Shown here piece after piece: positions 33,650 to 41,951 of a stretch of DNA of 64,000 nt. Source of the stretch: Nitratireductor indicus C115 (GTDB taxonomy: Bacteria; Pseudomonadota; Alphaproteobacteria; Rhizobiales; Rhizobiaceae). The position numbers and the translations under genes are program-made. How positions within the stretch are numbered: position 1 is the stretch's first letter; every line of letters begins with the position of its first letter. Under the pieces are notes generated by a model, which saw nothing but the letters and a program-made list of their open reading frames with translations, searched no databases and was not told the origin of the DNA. The stretch covers positions 310,001 through 374,000 of the forward strand of contig NZ_AMSI01000003.1 in assembly GCF_000300515.1 (NCBI RefSeq), in the 5' to 3' direction.

Positions 33650-34413
33650 GGCTTTTCCATACCGTCAGCCGCGTCCTTGCGCAACTGCTTTCCTGCATCC
33701 AGCCCGCCCCTCCCGTCGCGATAGAGCGAAACCAGTGTCACGGCAAGCCATATCAGGGAAGCCCAGGCTGCACCCAAAGCCCATCCCGCCGCCACATCGC
33801 TTGGCCAATGGACGCCGAGATAGATTCGGCTCAAGCCGACCATGAATGCCATGAAAATCGCCACTGCAAGCGTGTAGAGGCGCACCCTCCAATCCGCGAC
33901 GAAGCGGATGACTAGGGCCGCCAGCGTCAGATAGGCCACCGTTGTCGCCATCGCATGGCCGCTCGGGAAGCTCGCGGTATGAATGACATCCAGATGCTCG
34001 ACGATATCCGGCCTTGGCCGATCGTAATAATTCTTCAGCGTGTAGGAGACTGCCGCCCCCGAAGCGACGGAAAAGAAAGCATAAAATGCAGCGCCATATC
34101 GCCGTGTCACTACGAGAAGCCCCATGACCAGGGTCAGCGAAAGCACAATCAGCGGATAACCGCCGGCAGCCGTGATCTCCACCGCCGTTTCTTCGAGCCA
34201 GGCCGGCCCTATCGGGTCGGCGGAATTGGCGGGGTTACGCATGGACAAGAGGATATTTTCATCGAGCGCGCGGATTTCGCCCTCTGCCATCTCATCTGCA
34301 ATGGCAAGGAAGATAAAGGAACCGAGGGCCAGAACGAGAAAGAGAAGCACCGGCCCGAGAATGCGCCTGTTCGTTCTGAGCCTGTCGAGAAAACGCCGCG
34401 TATTGTCTTTCAT
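33646..34413 (-). CDS. PAP2-family membrane phosphatase
   Basis: 255 residues with about six helices and the three PAP2 motifs: KNYYDRPRP (about 126-134), the catalytic SFPSGHA (about 148-154) and SRIYLGVHWPSDV (about 193-205). Such enzymes dephosphorylate lipid phosphates such as phosphatidic acid, undecaprenyl pyrophosphate or PGP at the membrane. Its last codons contain the trpL promoter, and its stop codon shares bases with the trpL ATG, so the trp unit has been fitted into its end. It diverges from the Rnk-like genes. Confidence 0.9.
   Translation of the reverse strand: MKDNTRRFLDRLRTNRRILGPVLLFLVLALGSFIFLAIADEMAEGEIRALDENILLSMRNPANSADPIGPAWLEETAVEITAAGGYPLIVLSLTLVMGLLVVTRRYGAAFYAFFSVASGAAVSYTLKNYYDRPRPDIVEHLDVIHTASFPSGHAMATTVAYLTLAALVIRFVADWRVRLYTLAVAIFMAFMVGLSRIYLGVHWPSDVAAGWALGAAWASLIWLAVTLVSLYRDGRGGLDAGKQLRKDAADGMEKP
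33656..33684 (-). promoter_or_regulatory. trpL/trpE(G) promoter inside the PAP2 gene
   Basis: On the minus strand TTGCGC (33684-33679), 17 bases, TATGGA (33661-33656), then 6 bases to the trpL ATG. The spacing places the transcription start on the A of the AUG, which fits a leaderless leader peptide. Confidence 0.6.
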
Positions 34414-34577
34414 GCCAAACCTGTTTTGCAGATTTCATCTAATAGGCTTCATGCTTGTCCTGTCCATGCGGCAAAGTCGAAGGAAGCCTCAACCCTCAAT
34501 CTTGACATCGCCCCGGCGCTGCACCACCTTCAGCATATGAAACAGCATCGCAAACGCACATCCGATTTTTTCCGGGT

Positions 34578-34596
34578 TTGTCCCATCGCGGGACAA
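34578..34596. promoter_or_regulatory. Perfect 7-bp-arm inverted repeat in the PAP2/Rnk intergenic region
   Basis: TTGTCCC - ATCGC - GGGACAA. It lies in the 371-bp region 34414-34784 between divergent genes, which otherwise shows no convincing gene. Its symmetry and central GC block look like a dimeric regulator site. Nearest downstream gene is the Rnk-like gene about 190 bases on; the PAP2 gene starts 165 bases on the other side. Confidence 0.4.
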
Positions 34597-34784
34597 TGAC
34601 CCCCGGTTCGGTGCTGTGCGCCTCCGAACCGTGGGGCGCGAATCCGCTGCTCGGCCCAATTGGCCGGTAAAAATCGGCGGAGCAGGTTTCAGACGGCGCA
34701 CCCCTCAAGATTTAAGAACAGGAGCAGAGAGTTCTCCAAAGGCGCATGGCAGATGCGCCGGGACGGCCTCGCATGGAAAAGCCA

Positions 34785-35204
34785 ATGCAGAACAAGACCG
34801 TGCAGAACAAATCGGGCCGCAAGCCCGCGATCACGATTTCCGAAACCGATTATGAGCGCCTAACAGGCCTCGCCGAGGCCCTGGAAGAGCGCAACCCCGA
34901 AATGTCGGAAACGATGATGGCCGAGCTCGACCGCGCGCGTGTCGTGCGCGACAGCGCCCTTGCGCCCACTATCGTTCGCATGGGATCGACGCTGACCTAC
35001 ACCGCCGATGGCGAAGAAAAGACGGTAACGCTCGTCTACCCCGGCGACGCCGATATCGAAAAGGGCCGCATTGCCATCACCACGCCGGTGGGCACGGCCT
35101 TGATCGGCCTCAAGGAGGGGCAGTCTATCGATTGGACCGCGCGCAACGGCCGTACGCACAAGCTGACGGTGCTGGAAGTCCGGCAGCCGGCGGAGAACGC
35201 CTGA
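34785..35204 (+). CDS. rnk: Rnk-like nucleoside diphosphate kinase regulator
   Basis: 139 residues. The N-terminal helical part begins RKPAITISETDYERLTGLAE (about 12-31), the usual Rnk start, followed by a GreA/GreB C-terminal FKBP-like domain (VRMGSTLTYTADGEEKTVTL, VGTALIGLKEGQSIDW). Rnk proteins bind RNA polymerase near the secondary channel region like Gre factors and affect nucleotide kinases. Three in-frame ATGs (34746, 34773, 34785) compete; I use the last because family similarity starts soon after it. A second, more distant relative follows at 35341. Confidence 0.8.
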   Translation: MQNKTVQNKSGRKPAITISETDYERLTGLAEALEERNPEMSETMMAELDRARVVRDSALAPTIVRMGSTLTYTADGEEKTVTLVYPGDADIEKGRIAITTPVGTALIGLKEGQSIDWTARNGRTHKLTVLEVRQPAENA

Positions 35205-35268
35205 CGCCATGGCGCAGAACCATCCTCATCTCCAGTTTTTCACGGGGCATCTCCTGACGGGAGGGTAA

Positions 35269-35299
35269 CCCCTGTGCGGAAGCGATTTCCGCGCAGGGG
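35269..35299 (+). promoter_or_regulatory. Stable hairpin between the two Rnk-like genes
   Basis: CCCCTGTGCGGAA (35269-35281) pairs with TTCCGCGCAGGGG (35287-35299) through 13 pairs including one G-U, around a 5-base loop. It has no U-run and ends 42 bases before the second Rnk-like gene. It may stop part of the transcripts or act as an RNase-processing site. Confidence 0.45.
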
Positions 35300-35340
35300 G
35301 CGAAATTCCTTTCCCCAGGACCTGCCAGCGGAGATCAAAG

Positions 35341-35865
35341 ATGTGGACCGGCAAGGGATGCATCCTGACGTTCAGCGACTTCACCATCCTCGAACAGCTT
35401 CAAAGAAATATCACCGACCGGAGAACGGCATTCGCCCGGCTGCTTGAGCACAAGCTCGAAAATGCCGAGCTCATGACGCGGGAAGACATACCGCCCATCG
35501 TTGCCACCCTGAATAGCCGGGTGCGCTATCGCATCGGCGACGCGGATTCGCAGGTCAGGCTTCTGACTCCGGATCCCACCCAGGGTATGGTTGGATTGTC
35601 CCTGCCGCTGACAACCATGCGAGGCATGGGGCTTCTGGGTCTTGCAGAAGGGGAAGCCATAGCACTTCTGCGCGACGGCGAAACGACGCCCGAGCGCATC
35701 GCGCTTGAAGGCGTGCTCTACCAGCCCGAGGCCGCGCTGCGGAAAATGGCGGAGCGCGCCAATACCCGCCCGGCCCTGCGACTGGTGCATGATGCAGGCG
35801 CTCCGATGCCTTCCCTGAGACCGGATTTGGCCGGCGATGACGATCCGGGACCAAGTGCCGCCTGA
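35341..35865 (+). CDS. Second Rnk/GreA C-terminal domain protein
   Basis: 174 residues. It has an N-terminal helical part (FTILEQLQRNITDRRTAFAR, about 14-33), then a Gre C-terminal-like beta domain (RVRYRIGDADSQVRLLTPDP, TTMRGMGLLGLAEGEAIALL, about 60-112), and a poorly conserved tail of about 50 residues. It is similar in plan to its neighbour rather than in exact sequence, so this is an old duplication or two related factors. A ribosome site (GGAG, 35332) lies close upstream. A role in modulating RNA polymerase is inferred from the fold. Confidence 0.7.
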   Translation: MWTGKGCILTFSDFTILEQLQRNITDRRTAFARLLEHKLENAELMTREDIPPIVATLNSRVRYRIGDADSQVRLLTPDPTQGMVGLSLPLTTMRGMGLLGLAEGEAIALLRDGETTPERIALEGVLYQPEAALRKMAERANTRPALRLVHDAGAPMPSLRPDLAGDDDPGPSAA

Positions 35866-35939
35866 TCTCTGGTGCGGGCCTTGATGCTGCCGCATACTCC
35901 ATGCATTGGTCGTTACTGGAATTGTTGTTTAGAACGCCG

Positions 35940-36260
35940 ATGAAAACACCGCTGCAGTATCTTGCATTGCTGTTCCTACTTGTTCTGGCATTCGCCGGAA
36001 CGCCAGGTCACGCGACCGCAATGACGGTGATGGACAGGACGGCGGCCTGCGCTGTCCATGGCGGCATGTCCCACTGCCAGGACACGCATCAGAAGACTGA
36101 GCGCTGCGCCGCGCATTGCGCAGCAGCCTCGATTCCAAGCCGGATTTCTGCCCCGCTTCTCTGGCAACCCGAGGCTCCGCGGGTGCTGGCGATTGCCGAC
36201 CGTCCCCACGCCGGATGGCAGCAAGAACCACAAACTCCACCGCCCCGCTCCTTATCCTGA
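35940..36260 (+). CDS. Small secreted Cys/His-rich protein, probable copper partner
   Basis: 106 residues: signal peptide (about 1-25, LALLFLLVLAFAG), then a short Cys/His-rich segment (AACAVHGGMSHCQDTHQKTE followed by RCAAHCAA, about 36-62) with four Cys, four or five His and Met, and a Pro-rich tail. I do not recognise a named family. The ligand set and the neighbouring copper oxidase gene, 82 bases downstream on the same strand, suggest periplasmic copper binding or sensing. This is inference. Confidence 0.65.
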   Translation: MKTPLQYLALLFLLVLAFAGTPGHATAMTVMDRTAACAVHGGMSHCQDTHQKTERCAAHCAAASIPSRISAPLLWQPEAPRVLAIADRPHAGWQQEPQTPPPRSLS

Positions 36261-36341
36261 AAACCACCGCACATTGCCGGCAGGATTTTGCGCATCCCGC
36301 GCATGCCTGTGGCTACCAAGGACAGTCTTCAGGAGAAAATT

Positions 36342-37784
36342 ATGCACTCCACATTCACACGCCGCGGCTTTCTCGCCGCCGGCGCGGCATTCGCCGCAAC
36401 CGCAGCCCTTCCTGCAACGCTCCGCGCCGCGCCGCAGCGCACCCTTCAGGCAACCACCCGTACGATCGACATCGACGGCAAGCCGGCCACCGTCTTCGGC
36501 TTGTCTGGCGGGGATGGTCGGCAGGGATTGGTTCTCGAACCGGGAGAGCGATTCCGCCTTTCGCTTGAAAACACGCTTGCGGAGGAAACCCTGATCCACT
36601 GGCATGGCCAGATACCGCCCAATGATCAGGACGGCGTACCCGACATGCCAATGCCCAAACTCAAGCCCGGCGAAACAAGGGATTATGACTTCGCACCGCT
36701 CGCCGGCACGCATTGGATGCATGCACACATTCCCGCACAGGAGATGCAGCTCCTCGCCGCCCCTCTTATCGTGAGGACGAAGGAAGATGCCGAAGCCGAT
36801 CGGCAGGAAATCGTCCTTTTCCTACAGGACTTCACCTTCAAACCCCTGTCGGATTTGCTCGACGATCTGGGCGCAAGCGAAGCCGGCCATGGCTCGTCAT
36901 CCATGAGCGGCATGGGGGGCATGATGGGCATGGGCGGCATGAACCATGGCGGCATGAATCACGGTGCCATGGAGATGGACCTGAACGACATTGAGTTCGA
37001 CGCCTATCTGGCCAACAGCCGCACGCTCGACGATCCCGATGTTACCATGGTCGAGCCCGGCGGCGAGGTGCTCCTGCGCATTGTCAACGCCGCCTCCGCA
37101 ACGGTCTACTGGGTCGACAGTGGCGCGCTCGATGCCGAACTGGTTGCCGTCGATGGACACCCGGTCATCCCTCTTAAGGGAAGGCGTTTCGGGCTCACCA
37201 TGGCGCAACGCATGGATTTGCGCCTGCGCATTCCCGTACAAGGCGGCGCATTTCCGATCCTCGCTCTGCGGGAAGGGGCGCGCGAACGCACAGGTCTCGT
37301 GCTTGCGACACCGGGGGCGGATGTGAAACGCATCGCTTCGACGGGCGATGAAGAAGCCCCTGCCCTGGGGCTGGATCTGGAGACGCGGCTTTCCGCCACC
37401 ACTCCGCTTGCCCCGCGTTCTGCCAGCGATGGGCGAATGGTGATGCTGAGCGGCAGTATGGAGCCCTATTTATGGACCATTGACGGTGGCATCTGGGGCG
37501 ATCATGCCCCGATTACCGCACGCAGCGGCGAACGTTTCGAGATAACGCTTCACAACATGTCGATGATGGGGCACCCCATGCATCTGCACGGTCACACATT
37601 CCAGGTGGTCGGTATCAACGGTAGACGTTTCTCCGGCGCCATGCGCGACACCGTCTATGTCCCGCCAATGGCCATGGTCACCCTCGCGGTCGATGCTGGC
37701 GAAGCCGCGCGCTGGATGTTTCACTGCCACCACATGCCACATCTGGCCACCGGCATGATGACCGAATTCGCGGTCTCTGCCTGA
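36342..37784 (+). CDS. Periplasmic multicopper oxidase (CopA-like)
   Basis: 480 residues with a Tat signal (TRRGFLAAGAAFAATAALPA, about 6-25), so it is exported folded. Cupredoxin motifs for copper sites: HWHG (about 85), HWMHAHIP (about 124), HPMHLHGHTF (about 410) and HCHHMPHLATGMM (about 461), which includes the type-1 Cys. A Met/His-rich segment (about 187-210, repeats of GMGG and MNHGGMNHGAME) probably binds extra copper, as in CueO/CopA. Likely a cuprous oxidase for copper tolerance. AGGAG precedes the ATG at 36342. It converges with fhs over a GC palindrome at 37788-37801. Confidence 0.92.
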   Translation: MHSTFTRRGFLAAGAAFAATAALPATLRAAPQRTLQATTRTIDIDGKPATVFGLSGGDGRQGLVLEPGERFRLSLENTLAEETLIHWHGQIPPNDQDGVPDMPMPKLKPGETRDYDFAPLAGTHWMHAHIPAQEMQLLAAPLIVRTKEDAEADRQEIVLFLQDFTFKPLSDLLDDLGASEAGHGSSSMSGMGGMMGMGGMNHGGMNHGAMEMDLNDIEFDAYLANSRTLDDPDVTMVEPGGEVLLRIVNAASATVYWVDSGALDAELVAVDGHPVIPLKGRRFGLTMAQRMDLRLRIPVQGGAFPILALREGARERTGLVLATPGADVKRIASTGDEEAPALGLDLETRLSATTPLAPRSASDGRMVMLSGSMEPYLWTIDGGIWGDHAPITARSGERFEITLHNMSMMGHPMHLHGHTFQVVGINGRRFSGAMRDTVYVPPMAMVTLAVDAGEAARWMFHCHHMPHLATGMMTEFAVSA

Positions 37785-37830
37785 TTTGAGGCGCGCGCCT
37801 CAGGGCGCGCGTCACCTCCAGACTCAAGTT

Positions 37831-39510
37831 TTAAGACAATCCCTCGATCATACCGTCTTCATTGAGGAAAATGTGCTCGGCGGCCGGCGTCCTCGGGAGG
37901 CCCGGCATGGTCATGATGTCTCCGCAGATGGCGACAACGAAGCCTGCCCCTGCCGAGAGCCGCACCTCGCGCACCGGCACCACATGATCCACAGGCGCGC
38001 CGAGCAGCGCCGGGTCGGCTGAAAAGGAATATTGCGTCTTGGCCATGCACACGGGTAAATGGCCATATCCCTCCTCCTCCCATTGCCGAAGCTGGGCGCG
38101 CACGGACGTATCGGCCGAGATTCCAGCACCGCGATAAATACGCTTCACCACGGTTTCGATCTTTTCGACAAGCGGCATTTCGTCGGGATAAAGCGGCGCA
38201 AAGCGCGCCTTGCCCTCATCGGCAAGCGCCGCAACCTTGTGTGACAGCTCCTCGATACCGGCCGACCCTTCCGCCCAGTGCCTGCACAGCACGGCTTCTT
38301 CCCCAAGCTCGTCGACATAGGCTTTGACGGCATCGATCTCCGCCTGCGTATCGGAGTGGAAATGGTTGATCGCCACGATCACCGGAACGCCAAAAGAGCG
38401 CACATTTTCCACATGCCGCCCGAGATTGACGCAACCGGCTTTAACCGCAGCGATATTTTCCTGCCCCAGATCGTCCCTGGCGACACCGCCATTCATCTTG
38501 AGGGCGCGGATCGTGGCCACGATGACAGCCGCCGCCGGTTTAAGCCCCGCCTTGCGACACTTGATATCGAAGAATTTCTCCGCTCCGAGATCGGCGCCGA
38601 ACCCCGCTTCCGTCACCACATAATCGGCAAGTTTCAGCGCCGTACGCGTCGCCATCACCGAATTGCAGCCATGGGCGATGTTGGCGAAGGGCCCGCCATG
38701 AACGAAGGCGGGGTTGTTCTCCAGCGTCTGCACCAGATTGGGCTGCAACGCATCCTTGAGAAGCACGGCCATGGCCCCGTCTGCCTTCAGGTCCCGTGCG
38801 CGCACCGCGCTACGGTCGCGGCGATAGCCGACGACGATTTCGCCAAGCCTGCGCTCAAGATCGTTGAGATCGCTTGCAAGGCACAGGATCGCCATGACCT
38901 CGGAAGCAACCGTGATGTCGAAGCCGCTCTCGCGCGGAAAACCGTTCGCCACCCCGCCAAGGGACGAGACGACCTGCCGCAATGCGCGGTCGTTCATGTC
39001 CATCACCCGCCGCCAGGTGACCCGGCGCGTGTCGATGCCGAGCGCATTGCCCCAATAGATATGGTTGTCGATCATGGCGGCGAGCAGATTGTGTGCCGAG
39101 GTGATTGCATGGAAATCGCCGGTGAAATGGAGGTTCATGTCCTCCATCGGAACCACCTGCGCATAACCACCTCCGGCCGCGCCCCCCTTGATCCCGAAAC
39201 AGGGACCGAGCGACGCCTCACGAATGCACACGGCGGCGTTCTTTCCGATACGGTTCAGTCCGTCGACCAGTCCCACGGTCGTGGTGGTCTTCCCCTCGCC
39301 CGCCGGCGTTGGGTTGATCGCCGTCACAAGGATGAGCTTCCCGTCCTTGCGTCCAGCGATCCGTGCGATGAAATCCGCCGAAATCTTCGCCTTGTCATGC
39401 CCGTAAGGCACTAGGTCTTCGGGTGAAATGCCGAGCTTTTTGCCAATCTCCTGGATCGGTCTCTTCACGGCAGCGCGGGCGATCTCAATGTCTGACTTCA
39501 CTTCGGCCAT
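37831..39510 (-). CDS. fhs: Formate--tetrahydrofolate ligase
   Basis: 559 residues matching the homotetrameric ligase from end to end. The ATP P-loop is [14 protein letters not shown] (about 67-80). Other blocks are [40 protein letters not shown] and [19 protein letters not shown]. It makes 10-formyl-THF from formate, THF and ATP, feeding one-carbon metabolism. Start at 39510 ([14 protein letters not shown]), which is the common family start; the frame continues upstream to 39621 without support. It is followed upstream by the unrelated ATPase gene. Confidence 0.96.
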   Translation of the reverse strand: MAEVKSDIEIARAAVKRPIQEIGKKLGISPEDLVPYGHDKAKISADFIARIAGRKDGKLILVTAINPTPAGEGKTTTTVGLVDGLNRIGKNAAVCIREASLGPCFGIKGGAAGGGYAQVVPMEDMNLHFTGDFHAITSAHNLLAAMIDNHIYWGNALGIDTRRVTWRRVMDMNDRALRQVVSSLGGVANGFPRESGFDITVASEVMAILCLASDLNDLERRLGEIVVGYRRDRSAVRARDLKADGAMAVLLKDALQPNLVQTLENNPAFVHGGPFANIAHGCNSVMATRTALKLADYVVTEAGFGADLGAEKFFDIKCRKAGLKPAAAVIVATIRALKMNGGVARDDLGQENIAAVKAGCVNLGRHVENVRSFGVPVIVAINHFHSDTQAEIDAVKAYVDELGEEAVLCRHWAEGSAGIEELSHKVAALADEGKARFAPLYPDEMPLVEKIETVVKRIYRGAGISADTSVRAQLRQWEEEGYGHLPVCMAKTQYSFSADPALLGAPVDHVVPVREVRLSAGAGFVVAICGDIMTMPGLPRTPAAEHIFLNEDGMIEGLS

Positions 39511-39577
39511 AATGGATCCTGCATCTCCCGACAGCTTCCGTTTCGAATGTACGATACGTTTTCGACAGCACTGAGCA

Positions 39578-40735
39578 TCAGCGCTCCGGCCATGCCCAGG
39601 CGGGCCGGACATGATCTTCAAGAACGATGGTTTCGCCGAGTTCCTTGGCCAGTGTGAAAGTCACGGCCTCCCCCGTTTCGGCAAGCGCCTCCGCTAGCGC
39701 CTGGGAATGGGTGACGACGATCACCTGCGACCTCGACGCAGAACGCAACAGAAGCCGGCCCAACGGCTCGATCAATGCCGGATGGAGGCTCGTCTCCGGT
39801 TCGTTCAGAACCAGCAAGGGAGGCGGCCTCGGTGAGAGCAACGCGGCAACAAGCATGAGGTAGCGCAGCGTCCCGTCGGATAGTTCAGCCACGGACAGGG
39901 GTCTCAGCAACCCCTGCTGCCGCACCATCGCCTCCAGATATCCGTCCCGTTCCCGCACTTCGAGGATGCTGCCAGGAAACGCATCGTCGATAGCCGCCGA
40001 CAGCCCCTCGGCATCGCCGATTTCGATGATCGTCTGCAGCGCGGCCGCAAGATCCCTCCCGTCCGACGACAGGATGGGGGTGCGGGTGCCGACCTGGGGA
40101 CGCCGGACCGGCGCATCGAGATCGGAGCGCAGGTGATCGTAGAACCGCCAGCTTCGCATCCGGTCGCGAAGAACGAGAAGCTCCAGCGCATTGCGGGGGT
40201 CCGCAGCGTGGGTCATCATGCTGTCGGAAGGAGAAAGAGACGTCAAAACGGTGGCGGATTTGCCGCTCTGGTCCAGAACGCCGACATGCGGTCCCCGGCG
40301 GCGCGCGAAGCCGTTGCGGCGGCTCAGCGCCTCACCCGCCCAGACCGCTTCTGCCTTGATCTCGGGGTCGCGCGCGAACATGCTTTTCGAGGGGCTGGGC
40401 AATCCAAGGTCGACCGCATAGCCATAATCCTCGTCGGCGAATCCCAACCGGAGGCTAACGGGACCGGTGCGTACCGTACCCTGAACCGGTTGCTCGCCGG
40501 ACTTCATGCCGGCGGAGAACTTTTCCGGCCCCGCCCAGAGCGTCGAGCCGAGCCCGCCCTCACGCGCCAGGGAGGCGATTGCCTCTCCTTGTGCGACTTC
40601 AGAAAGCAGGCGTATCGCCCGATAAAGGCTGGACTTGCCGGCGCCATTCGCGCCAGTGACGATATTCAGTCGTCCCAGAGGCAGGATGACATCGCGAAGT
40701 GACCGGTATCCCGAAACTGCAATGGTGAGGATCAT
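39578..40735 (-). CDS. RecF/SMC-like AAA family ATPase
   Basis: 385 residues. Walker A is [14 protein letters not shown] (about 26-39), the ABC-like signature is [10 protein letters not shown] (about 289) and Walker [14 protein letters not shown] (about 310-322), where the usual Asp is Asn, a known feature of the COG4637-type ATPases. There is no TOPRIM domain, so it is not an OLD nuclease by itself. Function unknown; such ATPases sense DNA or ends in several defence and repair contexts. Start at 40735 ([13 protein letters not shown]), alternative at 40747. It lies 70 bp after the DUF2333 gene on the same strand and may or may not belong to that unit. Confidence 0.8.
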   Translation of the reverse strand: MILTIAVSGYRSLRDVILPLGRLNIVTGANGAGKSSLYRAIRLLSEVAQGEAIASLAREGGLGSTLWAGPEKFSAGMKSGEQPVQGTVRTGPVSLRLGFADEDYGYAVDLGLPSPSKSMFARDPEIKAEAVWAGEALSRRNGFARRRGPHVGVLDQSGKSATVLTSLSPSDSMMTHAADPRNALELLVLRDRMRSWRFYDHLRSDLDAPVRRPQVGTRTPILSSDGRDLAAALQTIIEIGDAEGLSAAIDDAFPGSILEVRERDGYLEAMVRQQGLLRPLSVAELSDGTLRYLMLVAALLSPRPPPLLVLNEPETSLHPALIEPLGRLLLRSASRSQVIVVTHSQALAEALAETGEAVTFTLAKELGETIVLEDHVRPAWAWPER

Positions 40736-40805
40736 CGGCTGGAACATTCCCCTCCAAGGACTCCATGCCGACTTGCCAGAGCGGGACTGCCCGCCAATGC
40801 TGCTC

Positions 40806-41930
40806 TCACCGGTCGAGAACCTGGCGCAGTTCGACGAGATTGGATCGCGCACGCAGGATGTAGAAGCCCATCGTGGCAAGGTGGGTCGGCATCACCCAGC
40901 CATCCTCCCGTCCATTGGAGATGATGAAGGGTGTAATGTTGAGCGCGGCGCGGAACTGCTGTTCGGTGGTGGCCCAGAGCGAACCCAGCGAGCGCTGCTT
41001 GATGACATCCTCGAAATCCGCGCCGGCAGCCCGCAGAAGGCCGTAATAGGCGTAGAGCTGCCCATAGGCGAACCAGAAGCGATCATCCGCACGCGTATCG
41101 AACCAGCCGCCATTGTAGTTTTCCGAGCGCTGGCGAAGGAGATCGGAGGTCGAGCCGAGATCGTTTGCAATACGGTCTAGATACTGGATGAGATTGTCGG
41201 CGCGCGCATCGAACACGGCCTCGCAGGAAACCAGCCGGTCATTGAATTTGCGCAGGTCGCGAATGGCCGAACGATAGAAGCTCGGTGTCGGCGTCTTTGG
41301 GCCGAAGGGACTGAGACCAAAATACCAGGTCTCCTCGTCGAAGGTCAGCGCGCCGCGTGCGTTCTGCAGGTCGCGGTCGATTTGCGACGTGCCGCGCACG
41401 CGCCCGAGTGCATCGACGAGTTCGATGGCGCTGCGCCGCACACCCTGATTGATGCCGCGCTGGAAGGACGCCTTGTTGTCGAGGAACGGCGTATCGTCCC
41501 AGTCGAGCACGAAGAAGAAGCCGAGCTTGTACAGAAGCATGGAGGAAATCCAGGCATTCTGGTTCACGTTGAAGTCCGTCAGATCGGCGGTCAGGTCGAC
41601 AATGGCCGAACGCCCGCAGGTGCGCGTTTCGCCGCCCTGGGTGCCGGCGGTCTGTTCGCCCGCCGAAACACCGCGCTCCTGAAGCTTGTATTTTTCGACA
41701 TAGTCGGGATCGAAATTGGTCCAGACCTGCGTCTGCCAGATGAAATATCCGTAGAAACCGACAATTGCCAGAACGGCGAGCCCCACCGACCCGCGGATAA
41801 TCCAGCCGCGCCGTGTGTACCAGCGTCCCGCGGCCACGAACGGCCACAGAATCCACGCGATCACCATGCCGATGCCACGACCGATCCAGTGGAAGACGCG
41901 GGTGAAGAATTCGACGATCGGATCGAGCAC
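40806..41930 (-). CDS. DUF2333 membrane protein
   Basis: 374 residues: N-terminal amphipathic/hydrophobic segment (about 5-36, rich in Trp and Phe), one strong helix (about 47-68, SVGLAVLAIVGFYGYFIW), and a large extracytoplasmic domain with NVNQNAWISSMLLYKLGFFF and GWFDTRADDRFWFAYGQLYA. This is the DUF2333 (COG5345) signature. It is the last of the five same-strand genes 47583-40806 and their only clear membrane component, so it could anchor the complex. No enzymatic motif is seen. Confidence 0.9.
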   Translation of the reverse strand: MLDPIVEFFTRVFHWIGRGIGMVIAWILWPFVAAGRWYTRRGWIIRGSVGLAVLAIVGFYGYFIWQTQVWTNFDPDYVEKYKLQERGVSAGEQTAGTQGGETRTCGRSAIVDLTADLTDFNVNQNAWISSMLLYKLGFFFVLDWDDTPFLDNKASFQRGINQGVRRSAIELVDALGRVRGTSQIDRDLQNARGALTFDEETWYFGLSPFGPKTPTPSFYRSAIRDLRKFNDRLVSCEAVFDARADNLIQYLDRIANDLGSTSDLLRQRSENYNGGWFDTRADDRFWFAYGQLYAYYGLLRAAGADFEDVIKQRSLGSLWATTEQQFRAALNITPFIISNGREDGWVMPTHLATMGFYILRARSNLVELRQVLDR

Positions 41931-41951
41931 GGGGCGCCTCCTCGGGCGGGT

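Noticed and set aside
37788-37801. GC-rich palindrome GAGGCGCGCGCCTC between copper oxidase and fhs as a terminator
   Set aside because: It is self-complementary without a loop and has no U-run on either strand; at best a weak bidirectional structure.
39578-40735. RecF-like ATPase as part of a defence system
   Set aside because: It has no nuclease, TOPRIM or toxin partner beside it; neighbours are fhs and the DUF2333 unit. A housekeeping or unknown role is just as likely.
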